From assembly GCF_003002095.1 (NCBI RefSeq), contig NZ_PVZC01000006.1, forward strand, positions 124,001 to 188,000: DNA of 64,000 bases, given 5' to 3'. A program made the translations under genes and the position numbers. The notes beneath the pieces are model-generated. The model saw only the letters and a program-made list of their open reading frames with translations, did no database searches and was not told the DNA's origin. This stretch comes from Allonocardiopsis opalescens (lineage in GTDB: Bacteria > Actinomycetota > Actinomycetes > Streptosporangiales > Streptosporangiaceae). Positions 1-8,620 of this stretch are shown here, piece after piece. The number at the start of each line of letters is the position of its first letter. Positions within the stretch are counted from its first letter, which is position 1.

Positions 1-1
1 C

Positions 2-559
2 GCGGCGGTGGCCGCGACCGAGGAGCCCCGTATCCGCTCCCTCGCCCTGGTCGCCCCCTGGCTGCACGACGCCCGGCTGGTACGCGAGGTCTACGGCGGC
101 GAGTCGGGGGTGCGCGAGCGCGTCGACGCCGGCCTGGCGGCCGAGAGCAGGTACCGGGAGACCGGTGAGGTCGACTACGTGCCCGCGGTGAGCGAGACCG
201 ACCCGGCCGCCGCCATGTACGGCCCCATCACGTACTACCTGGACCCCCGCCGCGGCCGGATCGCCGCCTGGTCCAACCGCTTCGCGGTCATGGCCTGGCC
301 GGAGTGGCTGGGCTTCGACCCGATCCAGGCCGCGCCGCACGTCGATGTGCCGACCCTCGTGGTGCACAGCGACGACGCCGCCGTCCCCGACGGGGCCCGC
401 CGCTTCGTGGCGCAGCTGGCGGGCCCCGCGACGGCGCACTGGACCCAGGGGACCCAGTTCGACTTCTACGACCGCGACGCCACGGTGGACGCGGCACTGG
501 ACCTGGCCGCCCCGCACCTCGCCGCGCCGGACCGGGCGGCTCCGGGAGCGGCGCGGTGA
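2..559 (+). CDS. alpha/beta hydrolase, C-terminal part
   Basis: The reading frame is already open at base 2 and no convincing start is visible, so the gene enters from the left and its nucleophile elbow is outside the window. What remains, about 185 residues, has the C-terminal features of an alpha/beta hydrolase: a core strand reading SLALVAPWLHD, the LVVHSDDAAVPDGAR segment that normally carries the acid residue, and the closing GTQFDFYD motif found in dienelactone-hydrolase-like members. The substrate is unknown. It converges on an NTF2-like gene 13 bases away and may belong functionally to the oxidoreductase/SnoaL cluster to its right. The fold is fairly sure; the reaction is not assignable. 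Confidence 0.75.
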   Translation, partial: AAVAATEEPRIRSLALVAPWLHDARLVREVYGGESGVRERVDAGLAAESRYRETGEVDYVPAVSETDPAAAMYGPITYYLDPRRGRIAAWSNRFAVMAWPEWLGFDPIQAAPHVDVPTLVVHSDDAAVPDGARRFVAQLAGPATAHWTQGTQFDFYDRDATVDAALDLAAPHLAAPDRAAPGAAR

Positions 560-572
560 CGCTCCCGCCCGG

Positions 573-1007
573 CTACAGCGGCGCGGATCCGGGCATGGCC
601 TCAAGCCCCTCGATGACGTACCTGCGGACCCGGACGCTGTCGTCCTGCCAGACGACCGTCCAGGTCTGGCGGGCGTCGAAGCCCAGCCACGAGCTGACGG
701 GCTCGGGCGGCTCCCATACCCTGGCCTGCCAGTTCACCCGGACCGCGACCTTGGCCGTCTCCTCGCCCAGGAAGGAGACGTCGACGCGCTCCACGGTGTG
801 CTCCTCGTCGAAGAAGGTGTTGACGACCCGCTCGTACCACTCCAGGAAGCCGGTGCGGCCGTAGAACACCCCCTCGGGCATGTGCATCTCGAAACCCTCG
901 TCCACCACGTAGGGGAGCACGGCGCCGACATCGTCGTGCCGGTCCAGCGCCGCGTACCAGCCACGCACCGCCGTGTGTACCGCCGCCTCGTTGAACTCCG
1001 ACATCAT
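573..1007 (-). CDS. NTF2/SnoaL-like protein
   Basis: The 144-residue product reads as a cone-shaped NTF2-fold protein (SnoaL_2-like; aromatic-ring hydroxylase small subunit, ketosteroid isomerase and polyketide cyclase relatives). The start is MMSEFN, because GGAG lies six bases upstream of the double ATG; the longer open frame to 1211 is low-complexity and has no ribosome site. Typical features are the N-terminal helix with W-Y-AALDR and the strand motif WQARVWEPP. It is a paralogue of the product at 4609-5070, sharing WQAR-W-PP, the FPEG/MPEG turn and HTV. It is the last gene of a minus-strand unit, 113 bases after a VOC gene. Whether it is a cyclase, isomerase or binding protein cannot be told from sequence. 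Confidence 0.85.
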   Translation of the reverse strand: MMSEFNEAAVHTAVRGWYAALDRHDDVGAVLPYVVDEGFEMHMPEGVFYGRTGFLEWYERVVNTFFDEEHTVERVDVSFLGEETAKVAVRVNWQARVWEPPEPVSSWLGFDARQTWTVVWQDDSVRVRRYVIEGLEAMPGSAPL

Positions 1008-1120
1008 GTTCTTCTCCGTCATCTGCCGAACCGCGGCCGGCATGGGGCGGCGACACCGGTCGCCGCCGCCGGTCCCGGATGCGCCGCCGGACACCGGCGC
1101 ACCGGGTCCGGCGGCGGGTC

Positions 1121-1558
1121 TCAGTCGGTCGGAACCTGCTCCTGGTCGCGGTAGCCCTGGCTGACCTCGACCACCACGCCGTCGGGGTCGCTCAGCCAGA
1201 CGGTCCGCCATCCGGGGATGAACTCGTCGAAGCGGAGCGGTCCCAGGGTGACGGGCACGGAGTCACCGATGCGCTCCAGGAACGCGTCGAGGTCATCGGT
1301 CTGGAAGGCGAGGTGGCGGATCACGCCGGGAGACTGCGGCCCGTCGCCTTTGGGCCCGTCGGCGGGCTCGGCGGCGGAGGGGAACAGCTCCAGGTAGACG
1401 GGTCCGCTGCGCAGGAAGATGATGCGCTCACCGCCGCCGATGTCGGCCACCCGCGCCCGCTGGAAGCCGAACAGGGTGCGGTAGAAGTCCTCCGTGGCGG
1501 CCTGGTCGCCGCAGTTGAGCCCCACATGGGACCAGCGCATCGCCGGCTGGTCAGGCAC
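1121..1558 (-). CDS. VOC family protein (glyoxalase/dioxygenase fold)
   Basis: The 145-residue product has the paired beta-alpha-beta-beta-beta repeats of the vicinal oxygen chelate superfamily. It opens with [20 protein letters not shown] (first metal-ligand position H) and has VYLELF (E) in repeat one, [15 protein letters not shown] (H) and GVVVEVSQ (E) in repeat two, so all four usual metal-ligand positions look occupied. The GTG start overlaps the end of the GMC oxidoreductase by eight bases, implying translational coupling. Family members include glyoxalase I, extradiol dioxygenases, epimerases and antibiotic-binding proteins. The coupling to a GMC enzyme suggests an oxidised small molecule as substrate, but that is inference. 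Confidence 0.88.
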   Translation of the reverse strand: MPDQPAMRWSHVGLNCGDQAATEDFYRTLFGFQRARVADIGGGERIIFLRSGPVYLELFPSAAEPADGPKGDGPQSPGVIRHLAFQTDDLDAFLERIGDSVPVTLGPLRFDEFIPGWRTVWLSDPDGVVVEVSQGYRDQEQVPTD

Positions 1559-3131
1559 GATTGTCCTCCTTGATGAGGTCGGCGGCCCGCTCGGCGATCG
1601 CGACGATCGCCGTGTGGCAGTTGCCCGAGGGCACGGCGGGCATCACGCTCGCGTCCACGACCCGCAGTCCCGTCACCCCGTGCACCCGCAGCCGCGGATC
1701 GACGACCGACCGGTCGTCGATGCCCATCCGGCACGAGCCGGCCTGGTGGTGGTAGCTGTCGGCGCGGTCGCGGACGAACGCGTGCAGCTCGGCGTCGGTC
1801 TGCACCGCGGGACCGGGCAGCAGCTCCCCCGTCAGGTGCCGGGAGAAGGCCGAGGCGGCGAAGATCTCCCTGGACAGCCGCACCGCCTGCACCAGCCGCC
1901 GCGCGTCGGAGGCGTCGCCGAGGTAGTTCGGGTTCACCAGCGGCTTGGCGAACGGGTCCGCACTCGCCAGCCGCACCCAGCCGCGCGACTGGGGCCGGAC
2001 GACGCCGGGCAGGATGCTGACCGCGTTGGGGTGCTGCTTGCCGACGATGAGGTCGAACGGGACGTGCACGAACGCGAGCTGGAGGTCCGGTGCCACCATC
2101 CCCGGCTCGGAGGTGGTGAACAGCGCGGACTCCGACAGGTTCTGCTTCGCCGGGGCGACCGGCTCCTTCGTCTCCGCGACGAGCCCGGTCAGCACGTGGT
2201 TGTGGAAGTTCTCCCCGACACCGGGCGACTCGGCCACCACCGGGATGCCGAACTCGCGCAGGTGACGTGGGTCGCCGATGCCCGACAAGAGCAGCAGCTT
2301 CGGCGACTCGATGGCGCCGGAGGCGACGATCACCTCGACCGCCGCGTTCACGGTCCTGATACCGGGCTCGGCCCGGTCCGCCGGCAGGGTCCGCCCCTCG
2401 CCCTCCGGCTCGGCCGCCGCCTGCTGGCGGTACTCGACCCCGACGCAGCGCCGTCCCGAGAACTTCAGGGCGGTGGCCTGCGCGTCGGTGCGCAGGGTGA
2501 GGTTGGGCCGGTCGAGCGCCGGTTCGAGGTAGGAGCTGAGCGTGCCGCGGCGCCGGCCCTCCACGACGTCGAGGTGGTGCCAGCCGGCGCCGAGCATCCG
2601 GGGTCCGTTGAAGTCCGGCGTCTCCGGATAGCCGACCTCCACGCAGGCGTCGATGAAGGTGCGGGACAGCGGGTTGGGCTCGTGCAGGCCGGCGTTGGTC
2701 ACCGGCTGCGGTCCGCCGGTCCCGTTGACGCCGTCAACCGGGTCCTCCTGCGACTCCAGCCGCTGGAAGTAGGGCAGCAGATCGGCGTGCGACCACCCCG
2801 CCGCGCCCTGGTAGGCCCAGTTGTCGAAGTCGGAGGGATGGCCGCGGACGTGCATCATGATGTACATGTTGCTGCTGCCGCCCGGCATCCTGCCGCGCGG
2901 CTCGTTGGTGACGCGGCCGCCGAGGGCGGGCTGCGGCACGCTCTGGTACGCCCAGTCGACGCCGGTGCCCCACAGGGTCACCCACGCCGCCGCGGCGTCG
3001 ACATTGCCGGGGATCCAGGCGCCACCGGCCTCCAGCACGCACACGCGCACGTCGGGGTCCTCGGTGAGCCGGTTGGCGAGCACCGATCCCGCGGTGCCTC
3101 CCCCGACGATGACGTAGTCGAACTCCTCCAT
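1551..3131 (-). CDS. GMC family FAD-dependent oxidoreductase
   Basis: At 526 residues it is full length for the glucose-methanol-choline family. The FAD-binding dinucleotide motif is at the N-terminus ([17 protein letters not shown], ending in the ribose-binding E of VLEAGG). The GMC signature region [14 protein letters not shown] lies near residue 80, a second signature with [15 protein letters not shown] is central, and the C-terminal domain carries the catalytic [10 protein letters not shown] motif followed by [17 protein letters not shown]. Relatives oxidise primary alcohols such as choline, glucose or aryl alcohols. It sits 15 bases after an NTF2-like gene and overlaps the VOC gene, so it is the oxidative centre of this accessory cluster. 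No signal peptide is visible, so it is probably cytoplasmic. Confidence 0.95.
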   Translation of the reverse strand: MEEFDYVIVGGGTAGSVLANRLTEDPDVRVCVLEAGGAWIPGNVDAAAAWVTLWGTGVDWAYQSVPQPALGGRVTNEPRGRMPGGSSNMYIMMHVRGHPSDFDNWAYQGAAGWSHADLLPYFQRLESQEDPVDGVNGTGGPQPVTNAGLHEPNPLSRTFIDACVEVGYPETPDFNGPRMLGAGWHHLDVVEGRRRGTLSSYLEPALDRPNLTLRTDAQATALKFSGRRCVGVEYRQQAAAEPEGEGRTLPADRAEPGIRTVNAAVEVIVASGAIESPKLLLLSGIGDPRHLREFGIPVVAESPGVGENFHNHVLTGLVAETKEPVAPAKQNLSESALFTTSEPGMVAPDLQLAFVHVPFDLIVGKQHPNAVSILPGVVRPQSRGWVRLASADPFAKPLVNPNYLGDASDARRLVQAVRLSREIFAASAFSRHLTGELLPGPAVQTDAELHAFVRDRADSYHHQAGSCRMGIDDRSVVDPRLRVHGVTGLRVVDASVMPAVPSGNCHTAIVAIAERAADLIKEDNRA

Positions 3132-3146
3132 GTTCCGCCCCCTCGC

Positions 3147-3518
3147 TCAGGCCGGGGAGACGGCCCGGAAGGGCACCGAGTCGTGGAAGTTCGCCAGGTA
3201 GGCGATGCGCCCGTCCGTGACCCGGAAGTAGTTGGCGACGTCGGCCTCGATCGTCTCGCCCTGGTGGGTCGTGGCCGAGATGTGGGAGACCACCGCCGCC
3301 TGCTCGCCCTCGATGACCACGTGCCGGGGCACGTTCTGGAAGCTCGCGTACATGTCCGGGAAGCCGGCCATCATCTCGCGCAGGGTCTGCTGCCCCTCGA
3401 TGTGTCCGGCCAGCTGCTCGTCGGTGACCTGGTCGACGGCGAAGAGGTCGACCCACGACGACCAGTCGCCCTGATTGGCGAGCTCGTAGTATCTGGTGAT
3501 GACGTCTCTGGTGTTCAT
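3147..3518 (-). CDS. SnoaL-like (ester cyclase type) protein
   Basis: The 123-residue product has an NTF2 fold of the SnoaL/ester-cyclase type: helix VITRYYELANQGDW, then FAVDQVTDEQ, the GHIEGQQTLREMM helix, and beta strands ending in VTDGRIAYLANFHD. The start MNTRDV is chosen because GGGAGG lies six bases upstream; the longer frame runs through unrelated arginine-rich sequence. It lies 15 bases before the GMC gene and 165 bases after the neighbouring NTF2-like gene. Catalytic residues cannot be named with confidence, so the role (cyclase, epoxide hydrolase or isomerase) is open. Confidence 0.85.
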   Translation of the reverse strand: MNTRDVITRYYELANQGDWSSWVDLFAVDQVTDEQLAGHIEGQQTLREMMAGFPDMYASFQNVPRHVVIEGEQAAVVSHISATTHQGETIEADVANYFRVTDGRIAYLANFHDSVPFRAVSPA

Positions 3519-3683
3519 CGGCGCCTCCCGGCACTGCTGCGTGGATTCGTGATCGGTCCACTCGCCCGAGCGTGACGCGGCGGACATCCACCAGTCCGGC
3601 CGATGCCCGCCACGTCTGTCGCTTCCGATGCGCCCGCGCCGCCGCCGACCGACGTTCAACCGCGGGAGAACGGCCTTGTCCGC

Positions 3684-4100
3684 TCAGGCGAGAAATTGCT
3701 CGAATTCGGCGGTACCCGTGCCGAACATCGCGCCTTTTCCTTCGATGATCCTGCCGTCCCGCCAGCGCAGGTGATGAATCTCGTCGATGTCCAGCTTCCT
3801 CGACGGGTCACCGGCTCTGGTCGCCGTATTGTGCGTCACCGCCACTGCGATGCCGTCACCGACCAGGATCTCCTTGAATTCGCCTTTGAGCGAGTTTCCG
3901 GTCAGCTCGCCCATCGTCTTCATGAAGAGGAGGAAATTGTCCAGCCCGGCGTGGACGCCGGACGTCCGCGCGTGACCCGCGGCCTCCCAGGTCATCTCGG
4001 GGTCCCAGTACTCCTCGATAGCGGCCCGGTCCCCGGAGCCGAGTACGCCATAGGCCGCCTCGACGCGTTCCGGGGTCAGAGCGCCTGCAGTGTCGGACAT
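3684..4100 (-). CDS. SnoaL-like/NTF2 protein
   Basis: The 138-residue product has a nuclear-transport-factor-2 fold: RVEAAYGVLGSGDRAAIEEYW helix, DPEMTWEAAGHA strand, GLDNFLLFMKTMGEL helix and the strand IDEIHHLRWRDGRIIEGKGA. The start MSDTAG is set by GGAAGG nine bases upstream. The DEIHHLRWRDGRI segment is typical of SnoaL-like limonene-epoxide-hydrolase and ketosteroid-isomerase relatives. The gene is 23 bases downstream of another family member and is transcribed with it. It is not close in sequence to the paralogous pair at 573 and 4609, so the five NTF2-like proteins here fall into several subfamilies. Confidence 0.85.
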   Translation of the reverse strand: MSDTAGALTPERVEAAYGVLGSGDRAAIEEYWDPEMTWEAAGHARTSGVHAGLDNFLLFMKTMGELTGNSLKGEFKEILVGDGIAVAVTHNTATRAGDPSRKLDIDEIHHLRWRDGRIIEGKGAMFGTGTAEFEQFLA

Positions 4101-4123
4101 GGCTGGCACCTTCCGATCCGTGC

Positions 4124-4570
4124 TCAGACCTGCCCGTCGGCCAGCCGGTCCGGCAGCGACCTGAGCTGGTACTGGGCCCACATGTACTCGTTCACCGCGT
4201 GCGGGTCGTTGGTGTGCACCCGCACCTCGACGATCTTGCCGTCCTGCACCCGGTAGGAGGTGCAGGTGGGGAAGATGTAGTCGACGCCCTGGGAGTGCCC
4301 GTGGCCCGTGTGCTTCTCGACCACGGTGCCGTCGTCCAGCTCGCCCAGGTGGATGTTGTCGACGACGATGCCCGCCTTGGCCAGCGCGGCGTTGAACGCC
4401 ATGACGGCGTCGATCCCGTCATGCCGGCCGGACAGCGGGTGCTGCCCCGGCATGTACCAGACGATGTCGTTCGCGAAGACGTCGTTGCGGAGCTGGTCCA
4501 GGTCGCGGGCGTGGAAGGCCGCGTACATACGCCGGACGACGTCGATGTTCGACGAGACTACCGTAGTCAT
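4124..4570 (-). CDS. SnoaL-like/NTF2 protein
   Basis: The 148-residue product has the SnoaL-like signature order: VRRMYAAFHARDLDQLRNDVF, then DIVWYMPGQHPLSGRHDGID, HTGHGHSQGVDYIF, and a C-terminal VQDGKIVEVRVHTNDPHAVNEYM. This arrangement (W-Y/H-x-PG--PLSG, then D--K--E-R----D---D-Y/F) is common among actinobacterial nuclear transport factor 2 family proteins annotated as SnoaL-like polyketide cyclases or ketosteroid isomerase relatives. MTTVV is preferred as start, with GGGAG and AGGA upstream; an ATG 39 bases earlier is possible. It is the second gene of the minus-strand run of NTF2 genes, 38 bases from the first. Confidence 0.87.
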   Translation of the reverse strand: MTTVVSSNIDVVRRMYAAFHARDLDQLRNDVFANDIVWYMPGQHPLSGRHDGIDAVMAFNAALAKAGIVVDNIHLGELDDGTVVEKHTGHGHSQGVDYIFPTCTSYRVQDGKIVEVRVHTNDPHAVNEYMWAQYQLRSLPDRLADGQV

Positions 4571-4608
4571 TCCTGCTACTCCCTTTCGGATTCTGCCGTT
4601 CATGGCCA

Positions 4609-5070
4609 TCAGATGCTCGGGCGGGCCGCCAACCCCTTCGCCGGCTCGACCTCCTCGACGACGTAGGAGCGCACCCGCGGGGCACCGTTGCCGTCCGCGA
4701 CCACCCGCCAGCTCTGGCGGATGTCGAAGGCCACGGATTCGCTCGTGGCCGCCGGGGGCTTCCAGGTCCTGGCCTGCCAGGTGACGAAGACGCGGACGTC
4801 GGCTGTTCCGTCGTCGGCGATGTCGACACCCACCTCGTGCACGGTGTGCTTGGTGTCGAAATAGGTGTTCATCGCGGCGTCGTACCAGCGCGCGAAGCCG
4901 TCCCGTCCGTGGAACTCCCCCTCAGGGAACCGCAGGTAGAGCCGGTCCAGGTCGAAGTAGTCGACCATCCGGTCGAACGGCTCCTTGCGGTCCAGTGCCG
5001 CGAACCAGGAAACGGCCGCCGTGCGGACCGCCTCCTCACTCGTCAGGCGGTCGGCCGTGTTGCTCGTCAT
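4609..5070 (-). CDS. NTF2/SnoaL-like protein, paralogue of 573-1007
   Basis: The 153-residue product is the likely first gene of the second minus-strand transcription unit. Residues run AAVSWFAALDRKEPFDRMV, FPEGEFHGRDGFARWYDAAM, then VFVTWQARTWKPP and RQSWRVVADGNGAPRVRSYV, aligning end to end with the product at 573-1007 and showing an internal duplication at the two ends of one operon. AAGGGGAT six bases upstream fixes the ATG at 5070. The function is unresolved within the NTF2 superfamily. The pair may form a heterodimer, since this fold usually dimerises, but that is inference. Confidence 0.85.
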   Translation of the reverse strand: MTSNTADRLTSEEAVRTAAVSWFAALDRKEPFDRMVDYFDLDRLYLRFPEGEFHGRDGFARWYDAAMNTYFDTKHTVHEVGVDIADDGTADVRVFVTWQARTWKPPAATSESVAFDIRQSWRVVADGNGAPRVRSYVVEEVEPAKGLAARPSI

Positions 5071-5314
5071 CGGATCCCCTTCGCAGTAAGAAAAGCATCG
5101 TCACGTATGGCCGATCTTCTGCCGGGCGCATCCGCGTCCGCTACGACCGTCCTGCCCTTCCGTCAGGTCGGGACCTGGCGACGAATTCGGATTTTCGCCG
5201 CAACCCCAGTAAATAGTCACCTCAAGCACCAGATCAAGGTTCGAACGAAACGCCCGCCGTACTTCCGTATGTCGATGCCGATTCCATGTCCGTGAAAGCA
5301 CCGCGGCAATAGAA
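5071..5314 (-). promoter_or_regulatory. Non-coding promoter region of the NTF2/GMC unit
   Basis: About 240 bases between the first NTF2 gene and an upstream terminator, with lower G+C than its surroundings and no plausible gene. It must carry the promoter for the 5070 to 573 unit. I could not fix -35 and -10 boxes with confidence. Confidence 0.5.
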
Positions 5315-5350
5315 CGGCGAGGCCCGGGGCTTTACCCGCGGACCTCGCCG
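5315..5350 (-). terminator. Intrinsic terminator after the SDR gene
   Basis: The outer stem CGGCGAGG pairs with CCTCGCCG, and most of the intervening bases also pair around a short loop. Read on the minus strand it is followed by TTCTATT, a usable U-rich tract. It lies 20 bases past the stop of the NmrA-like gene and separates the reductase/MFS/SDR unit from the NTF2/GMC unit. Confidence 0.75.
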
Positions 5351-5369
5351 GACCATTTTCACGCCGCTG

Positions 5370-6059
5370 TCAGCCTCCCGGCGCCGGCTCCTTCGCCAGC
5401 CCGGCGAAAAGCGCCTCCCACGGCTCCCGGGCGACGCCCGGGTCGGTGTACATCTCGAAGGTGAGACCGACCGCGGCCGGAGAGCTCAGCGCGTGCACGC
5501 ACGCCTGGGCGACGTCCGACCGGGAGATCTTGCCGTCCCCGCGGTCACCCCGTTCCAAGCGCACCCCCGCGCGGCCGGCGGGCTCGTCGGTGAGCCAGGA
5601 CGGGCGCACGACCGTGTACGGGAAGCCGCTGGCGCGGACCGCGTCCTCGCCGCGCAGCCGCCAGTCCAGCAGCCGCCCCCACTCGTTGAAGTAGTGGTCG
5701 GGGCGCGTCACGTAGATCGAGCTGACCAGGACGAAACGCTCCAACTGGGGCGAGCACGCGGCGAGCACGTTCCTGACGCCCTGGTAGAGGGTGGTCTCGG
5801 GCCGGTCCGGACCGCTGTTGGCGGTGCCGGGCTCGACCAGGTAGACCACTCCCGCGCTGCCGGCCAGTGCGGCGTCCAGGCCCCGGCCGTCGCGCACGTC
5901 CGCGTCGAAGGTCGCGACTCCGCGGCTGCGAAGGTCGGCCGCCCGGCCTGCCCGGCGGCTCACCACCCGGACCTCGACGCCCTGCGCGAGCAGGTCCGCG
6001 ACGATGAGCCGCCCCGTCCTTCCAGCACCGCCGACGACGGTGACCGGACTTGTCATCAC
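5370..6059 (-). CDS. NmrA-like NAD(P)-binding protein (atypical SDR)
   Basis: The 229-residue Rossmann protein has an N-terminal TVVGGAGRTGRLIV glycine motif, a VSRRAGRAADL segment whose arginines suit NADP(H), FDADVRDGRGLDAAL, a FVLVSSIYVTRPDHYFNEW segment and YTVVRPSWLTDEPAG. The YxxxK catalytic pair of classical SDRs is not evident, which fits the atypical SDR5/NmrA group of reductases and redox-sensing proteins. Start ATGATG at 6059/6056 gives 28 bases of spacing from the MFS gene, so the two are probably co-transcribed. Substrate unknown. It is the last gene before the terminator at 5315-5350. Confidence 0.85.
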   Translation of the reverse strand: MMTSPVTVVGGAGRTGRLIVADLLAQGVEVRVVSRRAGRAADLRSRGVATFDADVRDGRGLDAALAGSAGVVYLVEPGTANSGPDRPETTLYQGVRNVLAACSPQLERFVLVSSIYVTRPDHYFNEWGRLLDWRLRGEDAVRASGFPYTVVRPSWLTDEPAGRAGVRLERGDRGDGKISRSDVAQACVHALSSPAAVGLTFEMYTDPGVAREPWEALFAGLAKEPAPGG

Positions 6060-6087
6060 TCAGCCTCTTCCATGCTCGGGTCGCGCG

Positions 6088-7563
6088 TCACTGCTGCGGT
6101 GCGGTGGCGGCGGTCGGTGGGGTGGCGTCCGCGGAGCCGGCGGGCTCCGCGGGGGCGGTGGGCGCGTCCGCCGGTGTGCCGCGCCTGATCTGCAGGCCGA
6201 TGAAGCCCACCAGCAGACCGAGCAGGGCGATGACCGACGCCGTCATGAACGCGGTCTGGTAGCCGGCCAGCTGCGCGCCCTCGCCGGAGCCGACGACGGT
6301 GGCCGTGATGACGCTGGCCATGATCGCGACGCCGAGGCCGACACCGAGCTGGTAGCTGCCGGTGATGACGCCGGAGGCGACCCCCTGCTGCCGGTCGTCG
6401 ACGCCCTGCACCCCGGCGATGGTCATCGTCGGGAAGACCAGGCCGTTGCCGATGCCGTGCAGCAGCATGCCCGGGAGCATCAGGCCCAGGTAGTTCGACT
6501 CCAAGCCGACGAAGACGAACATGACGATGCCCGCCCCCTGGAACAGCATGCCGATGCCGGCGACCCAGTGCATCGGGATCCTGTTGAGCAGCCACGGGGT
6601 GACGACGAGCGCGATCGGCGGGGTCGAAATGCCGACGGGGAGCAGCACCATGGCCGTCTGGAACGGCCCGTAGCCGAGGAGCTGCTGGATGTAGAGGGTG
6701 GCCACGAACTGCCACCCCAGGCTGGCCGCGGCGAACAGCACGGCGAGGATGCTCGCGGAGCTGCGCGTCCAGGAGCGGAACAGGCGGAGCGGCACGGTGG
6801 GGTCGCTGTGCCTGCGCTCCACCGCGATGAAGATGGCGAACAGCACGACCGCGGCGCCGAGCGCCCCCAGGGTGGAGGCCGCGCCCCAGCCCACCTCGGG
6901 CGCCTGCACCAGGCCGAAGATGAGCAGCAGCACCGAACCGGTGATGGTCATCGCCCCGGTGATGTCGTAGCTGCGGCGCTGGCGGCTTTCCGGCTGGTCG
7001 GCACGGATGGTCAGCGGGGTGGCGACGATGACCAGCAGTGCCACCGCGACCGGCATGAAGAAGACGAGGCGCCAGTTGGCCTCGGTCAGGATGCCGGAGA
7101 GGATGAGGCCAAGGCTGTAGCCGCCGGCCGCCGTCGCCGAGTAGAAGCCGAGCGCCCGGTTGCGCTCCGAGCCCTCGTGGAAGGTCGTGGTGATGATCGA
7201 CATCGCCGCCGGGGCGGTGAACGCCGCGGCGATGCCCTTCACCACGCGGCTGATGATCAGCAGCTCGCCCGACGAGACCAGGCCGCCGACCAGGCTGGCG
7301 ACCGCGAAGAGCACCATCGAGGCGAGAAAGACCCGGCGCCTGCCGAACAGGTCGGCCACCCGGCCGCCGAACAGCAGGAGACCGCCGTAGGTGACCGTGT
7401 AGCCGGAGACCAGCCACTGCAGCGTGGCGTTCGACAGGCCGAGTTCGTTCTGGATGCTGGGCAGGGCGACACCGACGAGCGAGGTGTCCAAAGCGTCCAG
7501 GAACATGGCGGCACACAGTACGAGCAGGAGGAGGTTCCTGTTGCGACTTACAACTTTAGTCAT
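6088..7563 (-). CDS. MFS exporter, DHA2 (EmrB/QacA-like, 14 TM)
   Basis: The 491-residue polytopic membrane protein has the DHA2 features of drug:H+ antiporters: LDALDTSLVGVALPSI in TM1 (motif D1), GGRVADLFGRRRVFL in loop 2-3 (motif A), ISRVVKGIAAAFTAPAAMS near TM4 and GGYSLGLILSGIL near TM5 (motif C region). About 14 hydrophobic segments can be counted, and the C-terminal tail from about residue 460 is Ala/Pro/Thr rich and cytoplasmic. It lies between a putative reductase gene (42 bases upstream) and an NmrA-like gene. In this context it probably exports, or protects against, the compound handled by the cluster. Confidence 0.93.
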   Translation of the reverse strand: MTKVVSRNRNLLLLVLCAAMFLDALDTSLVGVALPSIQNELGLSNATLQWLVSGYTVTYGGLLLFGGRVADLFGRRRVFLASMVLFAVASLVGGLVSSGELLIISRVVKGIAAAFTAPAAMSIITTTFHEGSERNRALGFYSATAAGGYSLGLILSGILTEANWRLVFFMPVAVALLVIVATPLTIRADQPESRQRRSYDITGAMTITGSVLLLIFGLVQAPEVGWGAASTLGALGAAVVLFAIFIAVERRHSDPTVPLRLFRSWTRSSASILAVLFAAASLGWQFVATLYIQQLLGYGPFQTAMVLLPVGISTPPIALVVTPWLLNRIPMHWVAGIGMLFQGAGIVMFVFVGLESNYLGLMLPGMLLHGIGNGLVFPTMTIAGVQGVDDRQQGVASGVITGSYQLGVGLGVAIMASVITATVVGSGEGAQLAGYQTAFMTASVIALLGLLVGFIGLQIRRGTPADAPTAPAEPAGSADATPPTAATAPQQ

Positions 7564-7605
7564 CAGTTTCGCCTTATTGCTTGCAATGAAAGAATTGATC
7601 CCGGC

Positions 7606-8268
7606 CTAAGTGCGAGCGCTGGCCGCAACACCCACCACGTCACGCATTTCGGCCTCGCTGTAGAAGAGGTGGAAGACCGAGCCCCCCGGGTCCAGGGCGG
7701 CCGATTCGTCCAGCCCGCCCAGGTCCACCGGCGTCCATCCGGCGTCGCGCACCAGGCCGGCGACCGTCTCGGTCGCGGCCGTGTCGTCGCCAGCGATCGC
7801 CATGGCCCAGTAGAAGGCCTGCTCACTGCCGCGCGGCCACAGCAGTTCGTCCGGAATGTGGCTGAACGCACGCACCACGGAGCTGTCGGGCAGCCGGCGC
7901 GCCATCCGGCGCCCTTCGGTCAGCCCCGGCTCCAGCGAGGACACCCAGCGCCCGTCCACGTAGGCGAGTTGGTTGGTGGCGTCGATGACGATCTTCCCGA
8001 CGAGCCGGTCGGCGATGTCGTCGACGACCTCGTCGACCACTTCGCCGGGGACCGCGAGCATGACGATCTCGCCGGCCTCGGCCGCCTCGGCGTGCGTCGC
8101 CACGCTGACCCGCTCGCCGAGGCCGGCGAGCGCCGGACCCGCGCGCTGCGGTGATCGCGAGCCGAAGACGACCTCGTGGCCGGCGGCCAGCCACAGCCGG
8201 CCGGCCGCCTGGCCGATCTTTCCGGTGCCGATAATGGCCAGGCGTCTGGCGTTCTCTGTCTGAGGCAT
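7606..8268 (-). CDS. F420/NADP-reductase-like NAD(P)-binding protein
   Basis: The 220-residue product opens with ARRLAIIGTGKIGQAAGRLW, the dinucleotide-binding fold of the NADPH:F420 oxidoreductase / pyrroline-5-carboxylate reductase type. It continues with VVFGSRSPQRAG (the SR pair suits the NADP 2-phosphate), VMLAVPGEVVDEVVDDIAD and KIVIDATNQL, the conserved block of this family. MPQTEN is taken as the start; the ribosome site is weak (AGGGG about 13 bases upstream). It heads the three-gene unit with the MFS and NmrA-like genes and is divergent from the cupin gene. Whether it truly uses F420 is not decided by sequence. Confidence 0.85.
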   Translation of the reverse strand: MPQTENARRLAIIGTGKIGQAAGRLWLAAGHEVVFGSRSPQRAGPALAGLGERVSVATHAEAAEAGEIVMLAVPGEVVDEVVDDIADRLVGKIVIDATNQLAYVDGRWVSSLEPGLTEGRRMARRLPDSSVVRAFSHIPDELLWPRGSEQAFYWAMAIAGDDTAATETVAGLVRDAGWTPVDLGGLDESAALDPGGSVFHLFYSEAEMRDVVGVAASART

Positions 8269-8620
8269 GGTCGTAGAACACCCCTTATTCCGGGAATGGG
8301 GAACTGATTGAACTATGCTCGCCATTGCGGCACCGGGCGAGCGGTTCTCCCCGGTCACGGCGGACTCCGTTAGCTACTCGGCCGCCTGGTGCCCGACCTG
8401 TGCCCCGGAGTCCGTTCCCACGGCGGCCGGACCGCGGGAGCCGGGGTGTTCCGGCCGCGCGGGAGGGATCATTCGCGGCTGCGAAATCGGTATCAAGATG
8501 ACTTGGTCGGCGAATATCCCGCGCGGACATGTCGAAGTGCCGGCTTCCTGGCGGGCGGCGCTTGCCCCGCCCCGGCCGCCCCGCTTGACTGCCGGGCAGC
8601 GCGGCTGGCGAGGAGGCACG
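8269..8620. other. Divergent intergenic region, 352 bases
   Basis: Lies between the minus-strand reductase unit and the plus-strand cupin gene, so it should carry promoters in both directions. The frame of the cupin gene is open leftward to 8315, but that stretch has no ribosome site and poor codon use, so I treat it as non-coding. No strong hairpin or repeat was seen. Confidence 0.5.

Noticed and set aside
5101-5301. 66-codon minus-strand frame
   Set aside because: It has no ribosome site or family resemblance and sits in the promoter region of the NTF2 unit.
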